Source: Lysobacteraceae bacterium UBA6001 (lineage in GTDB: Bacteria > Pseudomonadota > Gammaproteobacteria > Xanthomonadales > Xanthomonadaceae). Taken from it: DNA of 43,916 nt. The stretch lies in the NCBI GenBank assembly GCA_002429615.1, contig DJAN01000023.1:1-43916 (forward strand), read 5' to 3'. The notes beneath the pieces are model-generated. The model was not told where the DNA came from. It did no database searches and saw only the letters and a program-made list of their open reading frames with translations. Both the position numbers and the translations under genes were made by a program. This document shows positions 28,267 to 36,791 of this stretch, in pieces (position 1 is the stretch's first letter; every line of letters starts with the position of its first letter).

Positions 28267-29649
28267 TCAGCACTCGATGACGTTCACCGCCAGGCCGCCG
28301 CGGCTGGTTTCCTTGTACTTGTCCTGCATGTCGCGGCCGGTATCGCGCATGGTCTTGATGACCTTGTCCAGCGAGACCTTGTGCTTGCCGTCGCCGCGCA
28401 TCGCCATGCGCGAGGCGTTGATCGCCTTCACCGCGCCCATCGCGTTGCGTTCGATGCACGGGATCTGCACCAGGCCACCGATGGGGTCGCAGGTCAGGCC
28501 GAGGTTGTGTTCCATGCCGATCTCGGCGGCGTTCTCGATCTGCCCCGGGTTGCCTCCCAGCGCGGCGACCAGTCCGCCAGCGGCCATCGAGCAGGCCACG
28601 CCCACTTCACCCTGGCAGCCGACTTCGGCGCCGGAGATCGAGGCGTTTTCCTTGTAGAGGATGCCGATGGCGGCGGCGGTGAGCAGGAAGTCGAAGATGC
28701 GCTGCTCGTTGCTGCCGGGGCAGAAGCGGTCGAAGTAATGCAGCACGGCCGGGATGATGCCGGCCGCGCCGTTGGTCGGCGCGGTGACGACGCGGCCACC
28801 GGCGGCGTTCTCCTCGTTGACCGCCAGCGCGTAGAGGTTGACCCAGTCCAGCGTGGTGAGCGGGTCGCGCATGTTGGCCTCCGGCTTGGAGGACAGTTCG
28901 CGGTACAGCGTGGGCGCGCGGCGCGAGACGTGCAGGCCGCCGGGGAGGGTGCCTTCCTCGCGGATGCCACGCTGCATGCAGCTCTGCATGGCGTTCCAGA
29001 TTTCGCGCAGGTTGTGGCGGATCTCGTCTTCGCTGCGCCAGCTCTTTTCGTTCTCGAACATCAGTTCGGCGATGCTCAGGCCGCTGCGGGTGCACTGGGC
29101 CAGCAGTTCGTCGCCACTGTTGAACGGATAGGGCAGCGGGGTTTCGTCGGCGACGATGCGATCGTCGGCGGCGTCGTCCTGGTTGACGACGAAGCCGCCA
29201 CCGACGGAGTAGTAGTCGCGGGTGGCGATGACTTCATCGTGGGCGTCGTAGGCGGTGAAGCGCATGCCGTTGGTGTGGAACGGCAGCTTCTGGCGCTTGT
29301 TCATCGGCAGGTCGCGCTTCTCTTCGAAGGCGATTTCATGCTGGCCCATCAGGTTGATGCGCCTGCTGCTGCGGATGCGCTCCAGGGTGTCCGGGATGAT
29401 GTCCGGGTCGATCAGGTTGGGGCGATGGCCTTCCAGGCCGAGCAGCACGGCCTTGTCGGTGCCATGGCCGCGGCCGGTGAGGGCGAGCGAACCGAACACT
29501 TCGGCACGCAGGCGCACGACGTCGGGCAGGCGGCCGGTATCGAGCAGCCAGCGGTGGACGAAGCGTTCGGCGGCGCGCATCGGGCCCACGGTGTGCGAGG
29601 AGCTCGGGCCGATGCCGATCTTGAAGAGGTCGAACGTGCTGACAGCCAT
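28267..29649 (-). CDS. sdaA: L-serine ammonia-lyase (L-serine dehydratase), iron-sulfur type
   Basis: A 460-residue single-chain L-serine deaminase that converts serine to pyruvate and ammonia. The family N-terminus [19 protein letters not shown] is intact. The C-terminal catalytic region has [29 protein letters not shown] and [19 protein letters not shown]; its cysteines include ligands of the [4Fe-4S] cluster. The length matches E. coli SdaA (454). The start follows directly from homology. It diverges from a small glutaredoxin-like gene. Confidence 0.96.
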   Translation of the reverse strand: MAVSTFDLFKIGIGPSSSHTVGPMRAAERFVHRWLLDTGRLPDVVRLRAEVFGSLALTGRGHGTDKAVLLGLEGHRPNLIDPDIIPDTLERIRSSRRINLMGQHEIAFEEKRDLPMNKRQKLPFHTNGMRFTAYDAHDEVIATRDYYSVGGGFVVNQDDAADDRIVADETPLPYPFNSGDELLAQCTRSGLSIAELMFENEKSWRSEDEIRHNLREIWNAMQSCMQRGIREEGTLPGGLHVSRRAPTLYRELSSKPEANMRDPLTTLDWVNLYALAVNEENAAGGRVVTAPTNGAAGIIPAVLHYFDRFCPGSNEQRIFDFLLTAAAIGILYKENASISGAEVGCQGEVGVACSMAAGGLVAALGGNPGQIENAAEIGMEHNLGLTCDPIGGLVQIPCIERNAMGAVKAINASRMAMRGDGKHKVSLDKVIKTMRDTGRDMQDKYKETSRGGLAVNVIEC

Positions 29650-29735
29650 GGTGCGGGGATGCTGGAAAGGTCGAATATTCTAATGCGCGGGTCGTGTCAG
29701 GCCTGAACGCAGTGCAGCAATCCGCCGGAGCATGT

Positions 29736-29963
29736 ATGTCCCTGACGCTTTACCAACGTGACGATTGCCACCTTTGCGACCTGGCGGTGACCGTGCTCGC
29801 GGCGGCGCGGGCCGGGGATTTCGCCAGCGTGTTCATCGACGACGATCCGGCACTGGAGGCGCGCTACGGAATTCGGGTGCCGGTGCTGCGGGATGCGGCC
29901 GGGCGCGAGCTGGACTGGCCTTTCGATGCGGCTGGGGTGGTGGGGTGGTTGGGCGGGGGCTGA
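29736..29963 (+). CDS. Small glutaredoxin-family protein
   Basis: A 75-residue thioredoxin-fold protein. It begins MSLTLYQRDDCHLCDLAV, with the redox CXXC as CHLC at residues 11-14, and retains the cis-Pro loop (RVPVLRDAAGREL). This is the glutaredoxin-like DUF836 type, about 75-80 residues. The ATG at 29736 is chosen because it gives the family N-terminus. Its partner and substrate are unknown. It is followed by a 404-base gene-free region. Confidence 0.88.
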   Translation: MSLTLYQRDDCHLCDLAVTVLAAARAGDFASVFIDDDPALEARYGIRVPVLRDAAGRELDWPFDAAGVVGWLGGG

Positions 29964-30031
29964 GACCTCGAAGCCTCGAAGCCCAGAGCCAAAGCCAGAG
30001 CGCGCGGCTGATGGGCTATCGCGTGGCGCAC

Positions 30032-30128
30032 GGGGGCGCTGCCCTTCCGGGACACGCCGTGAATCCTTCCATGGAGGCTCGGTGGCGCCATCCATGGCGC
30101 CACACGGTCCCGGAAGGGCAGCGCCCCC
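30032..30128. repeat. 97-bp palindromic element with 22-bp perfect arms
   Basis: A perfect 22-base arm (30032-30053, starting GGGGGCGCTGCCC) is repeated inverted at 30107-30128. Between the arms are two smaller palindromes: TCCATGGA and TGGCGCCA-TCCA-TGGCGCCA (30083-30102). The nested structure looks like a MITE or compound REP of a Xanthomonad genome. No flanking target duplication was recognised by eye. Confidence 0.8.
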
Positions 30129-30221
30129 GCCCGCCCGACCCTCCAGCGCCGGCTGACCGGAAATCAACAGCAGGCATCGCGTCGTCCCGCTCGCCCCCGC
30201 GGTGCCCCCGCGATGCCCCCG

Positions 30222-30247
30222 TTGTAGGAGCGGCTTCAGCCGCGACC
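30222..30247 (+). repeat. REP-like palindromic element, single arm
   Basis: The sequence TGTAGGAGCGGCTTCAGCCG and the following bases match the left arm of the element at 3722-3746. No inverted partner is visible within 100 bases. It carries only the small internal palindrome GCGGCT-TC-AGCCGC. Confidence 0.8.
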
Positions 30248-30303
30248 GTGCGGTATCCGGTCGCCTCGCCAAAAGGTTCAACCCGAACGGCCGCACCCAG
30301 GCA

Positions 30304-30335
30304 CAAAAAAAGGCGGAGCCGGATGCGGCTCCGCC
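30304..30335 (-). terminator. Rho-independent terminator of the yceI-cytochrome b561-yceI operon
   Basis: A 10-bp stem (GGCGGAGCCG / CGGCTCCGCC) with a GATG loop is followed on the minus strand by seven or eight T residues. It starts 32 bases past the stop at 30368. Confidence 0.92.
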
Positions 30336-30367
30336 CGCAGAAGGGCGCGACGACGGGCGCGCCCCGC

Positions 30368-30934
30368 TTACTTCGCCTTGAGAACCACCTTGGTGCTGAT
30401 CGCGGTCTCGTTCGGAATGGTCTTGGTATCCGCCCAGTCGCCACCGCCCACGCCGAAGTCTAGGCGCTTGACCGTGGCCTTGCCCGCCAGCACCGGCTGC
30501 GCACCCGGGGTCCAGGTGAAGGTCAGGGTCACCGGCTTGCTCACGCCACGCAGTTCCAGCGTGCCGTCGGCGGCGTATTGATTGCCGCCAAGCGAACGGA
30601 ATGTCGTGGCGCGGTAATGCGCGGTGGCGAACTTGGCGACGTTGAAGAAGTCGGCCCCCTGCAGGGTCGAGTCGCGGTCCGGGTTGCCGCTCTTGGCGCC
30701 GGCCAGCGGGATGGCGACGTCGAGCTTGGCCGCGGCCAGGTTGGCCGGGTCGAAGCTCAGCTGGGTGTTGAAGCCGGGGAACGTGCCGGTGAAGGTCTCG
30801 CCGTCGTATTTGCTGGCGAAGACCAGCGTGGAGCCGGGGGCCTGCACGTAGTCGGCGGCCAGGGCCGGGGTACCGGCGAGCAGGGCCACCAGCGAGGCGG
30901 CCACGACGGCAGGGGAAGCGAACTTGGAGGACAT
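30368..30934 (-). CDS. YceI-family periplasmic lipid-binding protein (copy 1)
   Basis: A 188-residue exported protein with a signal peptide ending near ALA-AD (residue ~27). The mature part is a YceI lipocalin-like barrel: STLVFASKYDGETFTGTFPGFNTQLSFDP, DFFNVAKFATAHYRAT and the GTLELRGVSKPVTL motif are typical. YceI proteins bind polyisoprenoid or fatty ligands in the periplasm. It is the last gene of a three-gene operon, 11 bases after cytochrome b561. Confidence 0.94.
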   Translation of the reverse strand: MSSKFASPAVVAASLVALLAGTPALAADYVQAPGSTLVFASKYDGETFTGTFPGFNTQLSFDPANLAAAKLDVAIPLAGAKSGNPDRDSTLQGADFFNVAKFATAHYRATTFRSLGGNQYAADGTLELRGVSKPVTLTFTWTPGAQPVLAGKATVKRLDFGVGGGDWADTKTIPNETAISTKVVLKAK

Positions 30935-30945
30935 CGGGGGTTTCC

Positions 30946-31512
30946 TCAGGACTTGGGAGAGAGCCAGCCACGCGGCAGCATGCGGGCCAGGGTGGCGTCG
31001 CGCTGGAACAGGTGGTGGTAGAAGGCGGCGCCGGCATGCGCCAGCACCACGGCGATCAGCAGCCAGAAGCCCCATTCGTGGAAGAAGTGGGCGAGCGCGC
31101 GGATGCTTTCGTCCGGGCCGCTGAGCTTGGGGACTTCGACCAGCCCGAACCAGCGGAACGGCCGCAGGCCGCTGGCCGAGTCATACAGCCAGCCGGAGAG
31201 CGGGACGATGAAGATCAGGGCATACAGCAGCCAGTGCGTGGCCGAGGCGATGCGTTCCTGCCAGCCCGGGGTGCCGGGCACCGGCTTCGGGGCGCCGGCG
31301 TACAGGCGCCAGCCCAGGCGCGCGATCACCAGCGCCAGCACGGTGAGGCCCAGCGATTTGTGCGCGGTGTAGACCCAGAAGTACTTCGGGGTCTTCGGCA
31401 GCTCGCCCATGGTCAGGCCGACCACGCCGAGCAGCAGGATCAGCACGGCGATCAGCCAGTGCAGGGTCTGGCTGACGCCGCCCCAGCGGTCGGCGGTGTT
31501 GCGGAGGGTCAT
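30946..31512 (-). CDS. Cytochrome b561-family membrane protein (YceJ-like)
   Basis: A 188-residue four-helix membrane cytochrome. Heme-ligating histidines lie in SQTLHWLIAVLILLLG, YTAHKSLGLTVLAL, ATHWLLYALIFIVPLSGWLY and FFHEWGFWLLIAVVLAHAGAAFYHH, in the spacing of bacterial b561 proteins. It likely passes electrons between quinol and a periplasmic or membrane partner. Its start overlaps the stop of the upstream YceI gene by ATGA, and a second YceI gene follows. E. coli has the analogous yceJ-yceI pair. Confidence 0.93.
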   Translation of the reverse strand: MTLRNTADRWGGVSQTLHWLIAVLILLLGVVGLTMGELPKTPKYFWVYTAHKSLGLTVLALVIARLGWRLYAGAPKPVPGTPGWQERIASATHWLLYALIFIVPLSGWLYDSASGLRPFRWFGLVEVPKLSGPDESIRALAHFFHEWGFWLLIAVVLAHAGAAFYHHLFQRDATLARMLPRGWLSPKS

Positions 31513-32162
31513 GGCGTGTCTTCCTTGGCAGGAGCGGCGGAGGAGGCGGGAGGCGGGGTGTCGTTGTCGTCGTCGGCCTTGCCCTGGCGGATGGCTTCGG
31601 CCTCGATGCGCAGCTGTACTTCATCGCCGATCACCGATTTCCAGGCGTCGATGCCGAAGGCGGCGCGGCTGATCGTGGTGGTCGCGGAGAAACCCGCGGT
31701 GCGATGGAACGGCGGCAGCGGGTGGCGCTTGAGCTGGTTGAGCACCACGTCCAGCACGACTTCCTGCGCGACGCCGTGCAGCGTCAGGGTGCCGAAGACC
31801 TTCGCGTGCTGCGCGTCGATGGCTTCGATGCGGGTGGAGACGAAGTGCGCCTGCGGGAAGCGTTCGCCATCGAGCAGGTTGCGGGCGAGCACGGCCTGGT
31901 TCCACTTGGCGTCGCCCAGGTCCAGTCGGGTCAGCGGGACGGTGACGTCCAGGCGCGCGGCCTGCCAGTCATCCGGGTCGAAACGCAGGCTGCCTTCGCT
32001 GCCGGACACCGTGCCCAAGGCCTTGGAGAAGCCGGCGTGATCGATGGCGAACAGCACCCGGGTATGCACCGGATCGAGCGCATACTGCGCGGGCGCGGCC
32101 AAGGCGACCGGGGGGGCGGCCAGGGCCAGGGACAGCAGCAGGAGGCGGGCGCGTGGGTTCAT
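31509..32162 (-). CDS. YceI-family periplasmic protein (copy 2, extended C-terminus)
   Basis: A 217-residue exported YceI protein. The signal peptide ends near ALA-AP (residue ~23). The YceI fold is shown by YALDPVHTRVLFAIDHAGFSK, the FPQAHFVSTRIEAID segment and the GTLTLHGVAQEVVLDVVLN motif. It carries about 25 extra charged and Pro/Ala-rich residues at the C-terminus (from GKADDDNDT). The ATG at 32162 gives a good signal peptide. It is the first gene of the operon and diverges from the sensor kinase gene across 99 bases. Confidence 0.93.
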   Translation of the reverse strand: MNPRARLLLLSLALAAPPVALAAPAQYALDPVHTRVLFAIDHAGFSKALGTVSGSEGSLRFDPDDWQAARLDVTVPLTRLDLGDAKWNQAVLARNLLDGERFPQAHFVSTRIEAIDAQHAKVFGTLTLHGVAQEVVLDVVLNQLKRHPLPPFHRTAGFSATTTISRAAFGIDAWKSVIGDEVQLRIEAEAIRQGKADDDNDTPPPASSAAPAKEDTP

Positions 32163-32261
32163 GTCGGCGATTCTAGGCACAGTGCGGGTATCCCGCTCGC
32201 GGTTGCGCCCGCAACGATCCGTTGCGAGCATGCGCGGCAGGACGCAAAAGGAACGACAGGG

Positions 32262-35200
32262 ATGACGGGCATGCGGCTGCGCGCATGGCTGAAGGGCTGG
32301 ATGGCCTGGGCATGGCTGGGCGTGGGCATCGCCGCCCACGCAGCGGTGCCGGAACAGCCGCGCTTCGGCCTGGTGGAAGGCGGCGATGGCCTGCCTTCCA
32401 CGGAAATATCAGGCATCGCCCAGGACCGCGAGGGCTACCTGTGGCTGGCCACCGGCGATGGCCTGGCCCGCTACGACGGCGCCGGGTTCAAGGTCTGGCG
32501 CCATGATCCGCGCGACCCGGCATCGCTGCCCGGCAATTCGGTGCAGGCGCTGTATATCGATGCGGACGATCGCATCTGGGTCTCGGCCGAAGGGCGCGGC
32601 GTGAGCGTGCTGGACTCGGCCCGCCAGCGGTTCCGTCACTACCGCGCCGGCCAGCCCGCGCAGCTGCGCGATGAGGATGTGTTCGCGCTGGCCGGCCGCG
32701 ATGGCGAGCTGTGGTTCGGCACGCAGGGCGGGCAGTTGTACCGGATCAGTGGCGCGGGCGTGCTGTCACGCGTGGACACCGGCAACCTGCTGGCGGCCGA
32801 TGCGCATGTGATGGCGATGGTCGCCGCGCCCGACGGCCAGATGTGGGTCGGCACCACCGCCGGCCTGCTGCGCTACGACGGCCAGGTCATGCGACGCGAA
32901 CCGATGCCGGTCGAGGATGGCGTGTTCGCGCTGGCCTGGCTCGATGGCCGGCTGTGGGTCAGCAGCGCGGCGGGAATGATGTGGCGCGAGGCGGACGGGA
33001 CCTGGCGCCTGCCGCCCTGGTCGCAGCGCTTCGGTACCGATGCGGGCAACATCGTGTGGGCGATCGCCGCGGCCGGTGACGGCGAGTACTGGTTGGGCAG
33101 CGAGCGCGGCCTGTGGCGCACGCATGGCGACGCGGCACCGCTGCCGATGCTCGGCGAGCAGGTGCCATTGAGCCGGCGGCGCAACGTGATGACGCTGCTG
33201 CGCGGCAACGACGGTGGGTTGTGGGTGCCGCTGCACGGGCGCGGCCTGGCCTATCTGCGCGAGGACTGGAAACGCACGGCGGTGGTGCCGCTGCCGGTGG
33301 AACTAGGCGACGGTGTGTACTGCCCGCTGGTGCAGGCGGCGAACGGTGGCCTGTGGCAGGTCGAGCCGGAAGGGCGCTTGTCGCGGCTGGATACGCGCAC
33401 CGGCGAGCGCCAGACCCTGCCACGCAGCTGGCCCGCATTGCAGGGCATGCCGGTGACCGCCGGCGTGGAAGATCATCGCGGGCGCTTGTGGCTGGGCAAC
33501 TACCTGACCGGCATCGCGCGTATCGACCTGCGCAGTGGCGAGCACTGGACCTGGCAAGACCGCGCCGATGCCACGCCGCAATACGGTGCACCCGGCTGGA
33601 TCGTGGAGGACGCGCACGGCGATATCTGGCTCAGTGTGCTCAACACGCTGCAACGGCGCGACGGCGACAGCGGCCGCGTGCTCGATGCATTCGTGTTCGG
33701 CCACGATCCGCAGCTGCCGGGTGAACAGCCCGGCCAGTTGGGAAACGGGCCGGCAGGCACGGTGTGGGTGTCCGGCAACCGCGGCGTGCACGTCTGGGAT
33801 CCGCGGCAGCGACGCTTCACGCCGGTGCCTGGCATGCCGGCGGACGAGGTGGAAGCGTTCGCGCTGGCGCCGGACCAGAGCGTGTGGACATATCGACGCG
33901 GCGTACTCACGCAGTGGCGGCAGCAGGGCGACCAATGGCGCGCGGGGCGGCGGCTGGCCGCCGCGGAGGGCGTGCCGGCGATCGAGCCGATGGACATGCG
34001 CGTGGATGCGCGCGGGCGCATCTGGCTGGCGACGCGGCGCGGTTTGTGGCGCATGGATCCCGCCGCCGCGGGTGCGCCGGCGGCGCGCGCGTATGGCCTG
34101 CGCGATGGGTTGAGCAGCCGGGAGTTCATCCGCGGCTGCCTGCGCATGGATCGCGACGGCGTGCTGGCCGGGGCCACGGTAGACGGCAACCTGCTGCTGG
34201 TCGATACGCAAATGGCGGACCCGCCGCCGGCCACGCCGCCGCTGCGCATCGAGGAGATCAGCGTGCTGCGCGATGGCCAGCGCATCGCCTTGCCGGTGCA
34301 GGGCACGCTGGCGCTGCGGGCGACCGACCGGCAGCTGCGGGTGGGCGCGCGCCTGTTGTCGTTCGGCGATGGCCAGGGCATCCGCTACCGCTGGCGCATG
34401 CAGGGGCTGGACGATGCCTGGAGCGATCTCAACGGACAGGCGCTGCGCGAGTTCGCGGTACTGCCGCCGGGGCAGTACACGCTGCAGATCCAGGGCGTGG
34501 ACGCGCAGGGCAATGCCTCCAACGTCCATCACCTGCGCCTGCAGATGCCGCCGCCCTGGTGGCGCAGCCATATCGGCCTGGCGCTGTTCGGGCTGCTGGT
34601 GATGCTGGTGGTGTGGGCGGGCGCGGCGCTGTACCGGCAACGCCTGCGCGCACGCCATGCCTGGCAGCTGGCGCAGCACAAACGGGAAGTGGCCGAGCAG
34701 GCGTCGCTGGCCAAGAGCCACTTCCTGGCCACGCTCGGCCACGAAGTGCGCACGCCGATGACCGGCGTGCTCGGCATGACCGAGCTGCTGCTGCAGACGC
34801 CACTGGATACGCGCCAGCACGGCTACGCCAGCGCGATCGATACCGCCGGCCGGCACCTGCTGCGGCTGGTCAACGACGCGCTCGACCTGGCCCGCATCGA
34901 GGCCGGCAAGCTGTCGCTGGAACGGCGCAACTTCCCGCTGCACGCGCTGCTGGAACAGGCGATGGCGCTGGCGAGGCCGCTGGCCACGCGCAAGGGCCTG
35001 GCCTTCATCTGCGAGATCGACCCGACATTGCCGCCGGCGCTGCGCGGTGATCCGAGCCGGGTGCGGCAGATCCTGCTCAACCTGCTCAGCAACGCGATCA
35101 AGTTCACCGAGCGCGGCGCGGTGACGCTGCGCGCCATGCCGGCCGCGCCGGGGCGCGGGGTGGTGTTCGAGATCCACGACACCGGGCCGGGCCTGAGCGC

Positions 35201-35849
35201 CGAGCAGCAGGCCGGCCTGTTCCGCCGTTTCGAACAGGGCGGCGCGCATGGCCGCGCGCGCCAGGGCGGCAGCGGGCTGGGCCTGGCGATCTGCCGCGAA
35301 CTGGCCACGGCGATGGGCGGGCATGTCGGGGTGGAAAGCCTGCCCGGCCAAGGCGCGTGCTTCCGGGTCGAACTGCCGCTGCCGTGGGCCGCGCATGCCG
35401 ACATCGACCTGGACGCCGGCATCGCCGCGCCGCCGGCCGCCACGCTGCCGCCGCTGCGCCTGCTGCTGGTGGAGGACGACGACACCGTCGCCGAGGTGGT
35501 CCGCGGCCTGCTGCATGCGCGCGGGCATCACGTCACCCGGGTGGCGCACGGCCTGGCCGCATTGGCGGAACTGCAGCTGCAGGCGTTCGATGTCGGCCTG
35601 TTCGACCTCGACCTGCCCGGCATCGACGGCCTGGCGCTGGTCCGCCAGCTGCGCGCGATGGGGGTCGCCTTGCCGGTGATCGCGTTGACCGCGCGTTCGG
35701 ACCCGGAGGCCGAGCCGCAGGCGCGCGCCGCCGGCTGCGCCGGTTTCCTGCGCAAGCCGGTGACCGGTGAAATCCTCACCGACGCCATTGCCCAGGTACT
35801 GCGGGAAACCTCGCTGTCTGGGACGACGCCAGAGGGAGACGCCGAATGA
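32262..35849 (+). CDS. Periplasmic-propeller hybrid sensor histidine kinase
   Basis: A 1195-residue hybrid two-component sensor. Order: signal/anchor segment (1-~30), a two-blade-set beta-propeller of Reg_prop repeats (about 35-660, repeats such as GYLWLATGDGLARYDG and GRIWLATRRGLWRMDP), a Y_Y_Y domain (about 690-760), one membrane helix (about 770-792), HisKA with His827 in GHEVRTPM, HATPase_c with N box LLNLLSNAIKF and G boxes HDTGPGLS and GSGLGLAI, and a C-terminal receiver with phospho-acceptor Asp1115 in FDLDLPG. There is no AraC output domain, unlike Bacteroides HTCS proteins, so a separate Hpt or regulator is required. The start at 32262 is preferred (AAAGGA upstream); 32271 is possible. 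It overlaps the next gene by ATGA. Confidence 0.94.
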   Translation: MTGMRLRAWLKGWMAWAWLGVGIAAHAAVPEQPRFGLVEGGDGLPSTEISGIAQDREGYLWLATGDGLARYDGAGFKVWRHDPRDPASLPGNSVQALYIDADDRIWVSAEGRGVSVLDSARQRFRHYRAGQPAQLRDEDVFALAGRDGELWFGTQGGQLYRISGAGVLSRVDTGNLLAADAHVMAMVAAPDGQMWVGTTAGLLRYDGQVMRREPMPVEDGVFALAWLDGRLWVSSAAGMMWREADGTWRLPPWSQRFGTDAGNIVWAIAAAGDGEYWLGSERGLWRTHGDAAPLPMLGEQVPLSRRRNVMTLLRGNDGGLWVPLHGRGLAYLREDWKRTAVVPLPVELGDGVYCPLVQAANGGLWQVEPEGRLSRLDTRTGERQTLPRSWPALQGMPVTAGVEDHRGRLWLGNYLTGIARIDLRSGEHWTWQDRADATPQYGAPGWIVEDAHGDIWLSVLNTLQRRDGDSGRVLDAFVFGHDPQLPGEQPGQLGNGPAGTVWVSGNRGVHVWDPRQRRFTPVPGMPADEVEAFALAPDQSVWTYRRGVLTQWRQQGDQWRAGRRLAAAEGVPAIEPMDMRVDARGRIWLATRRGLWRMDPAAAGAPAARAYGLRDGLSSREFIRGCLRMDRDGVLAGATVDGNLLLVDTQMADPPPATPPLRIEEISVLRDGQRIALPVQGTLALRATDRQLRVGARLLSFGDGQGIRYRWRMQGLDDAWSDLNGQALREFAVLPPGQYTLQIQGVDAQGNASNVHHLRLQMPPPWWRSHIGLALFGLLVMLVVWAGAALYRQRLRARHAWQLAQHKREVAEQASLAKSHFLATLGHEVRTPMTGVLGMTELLLQTPLDTRQHGYASAIDTAGRHLLRLVNDALDLARIEAGKLSLERRNFPLHALLEQAMALARPLATRKGLAFICEIDPTLPPALRGDPSRVRQILLNLLSNAIKFTERGAVTLRAMPAAPGRGVVFEIHDTGPGLSAEQQAGLFRRFEQGGAHGRARQGGSGLGLAICRELATAMGGHVGVESLPGQGACFRVELPLPWAAHADIDLDAGIAAPPAATLPPLRLLLVEDDDTVAEVVRGLLHARGHHVTRVAHGLAALAELQLQAFDVGLFDLDLPGIDGLALVRQLRAMGVALPVIALTARSDPEAEPQARAAGCAGFLRKPVTGEILTDAIAQVLRETSLSGTTPEGDAE

Positions 35850-36787
35850 ATCGAATCCTGCGCTGGTGCGCGTGGTGCGCGTGGGTGGTCGCGGTTCCCG
35901 CGTGGGCCGCGCCGCAGAAGGTCGAACTGCTAGGCCAGTACATCCGCAGCAGCCAGGCGGTGTATCCGCTGGTGGTGGGGGACTGGCTGGCCGGTGACGA
36001 ACACCGTTTCGACAACGCCGCGCTGGGCGCCTCGATCCGCTACCGCCGCGAGGGCGCGGGCTGGAGCGATGTCTACCTCTATCCGGCCGGCCCATTGACG
36101 CCCGAGGCCCTGGAGCAGGCGGCGCGCGCCGAGTTGGCGCAGATCGAAGCCGCCGCCGGGAAAAGCGGCAGCTGGGAAACGGTGAACGTGGCGCCGCTGC
36201 AGCGCATCGAGATGGCCGGCGAGCCCGACGCGAAGGGCAAGCGCACCACCGAGGTGGCGTGGGGCTCGGTGATGCAGTTGCAGGTCAAGGGGCGCGAATT
36301 GCATTCGGTGATGCTGCTGGCGCTGCGCAACATGTATTTCGTGAAGCTGCGCTACAGCGTGCCCGCCGAGCAGGATCCCGGCCAGACCCTGGCCACCGCG
36401 CGCGGCCTGTTCGAGCCATTGATGCAGCGCCTGCGGATCAGCAACCGCGGCGACTGCTACGACCCGATCCCGCTGGTCGCCGTCGACGCGCCGCTGGACG
36501 CGAAGATGCCCGGCGCGGTGGCCGCGGTGGAGAACGATGGCAAGGTGCTTGCGGTGGCCACCGCCGAGCGGGTGCTGGCGCGCGACGTCAAGGCGCCGGA
36601 AGCGGCGGTGCTGCAGTTCGTGGCGTCCTCCCACACCGGGCGCATCGGCCCTGGCTGCGAGGCGCCGGACATGGAGCCGCGCGTACCGGAAGGCATGCGC
36701 GAGCTGCGCTTTGAATATCCCGATGCTTCCGTCGTGCCCAGCGTCGCGCCGAGCAGCGGCGACGGCGTCGTCGTTTCGCAGGGCTAG
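35846..36787 (+). CDS. Secreted protein of unknown function coupled to the sensor kinase
   Basis: A 313-residue protein with a signal peptide (MNRILRWCAWCAWVVAVPAW, cut near AWA-AP). The mature part has no motif I recognise. It is a soluble alpha/beta-looking protein with two Cys (in GDCYDP and GPGCEAP) that might form a disulfide. The start lies in the stop of the hybrid kinase (ATGA), so the two are translated together. A ligand-binding or sensor-accessory role in the periplasm is inferred from coupling alone. It ends five bases before the convergent efflux-pump stop. Confidence 0.85.
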   Translation: MNRILRWCAWCAWVVAVPAWAAPQKVELLGQYIRSSQAVYPLVVGDWLAGDEHRFDNAALGASIRYRREGAGWSDVYLYPAGPLTPEALEQAARAELAQIEAAAGKSGSWETVNVAPLQRIEMAGEPDAKGKRTTEVAWGSVMQLQVKGRELHSVMLLALRNMYFVKLRYSVPAEQDPGQTLATARGLFEPLMQRLRISNRGDCYDPIPLVAVDAPLDAKMPGAVAAVENDGKVLAVATAERVLARDVKAPEAAVLQFVASSHTGRIGPGCEAPDMEPRVPEGMRELRFEYPDASVVPSVAPSSGDGVVVSQG

Positions 36788-36791
36788 CCCG

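Larger units (their letters stand above)
29964..30367. other. Gene-free region with palindromic repeats
   Basis: No credible gene is seen in these 404 bases. The region holds a 97-base inverted-repeat element (30032-30128), one REP-like arm (30222-30247) and the terminator of the yceI gene (30304-30335). Open frames here lack family similarity and cross the palindromes. Confidence 0.75.

Noticed and set aside
29964..30300. Possible short genes in the 404-base gap
   Set aside because: Open frames cross the palindromic elements in several phases, lack a ribosome-binding site and share no recognisable domain.
33303..36095. Long open frame (930 codons) antisense to the sensor kinase
   Set aside because: It spans two genes on the other strand, including the ATGA junction, and has Arg/Gln/His-rich shadow composition.
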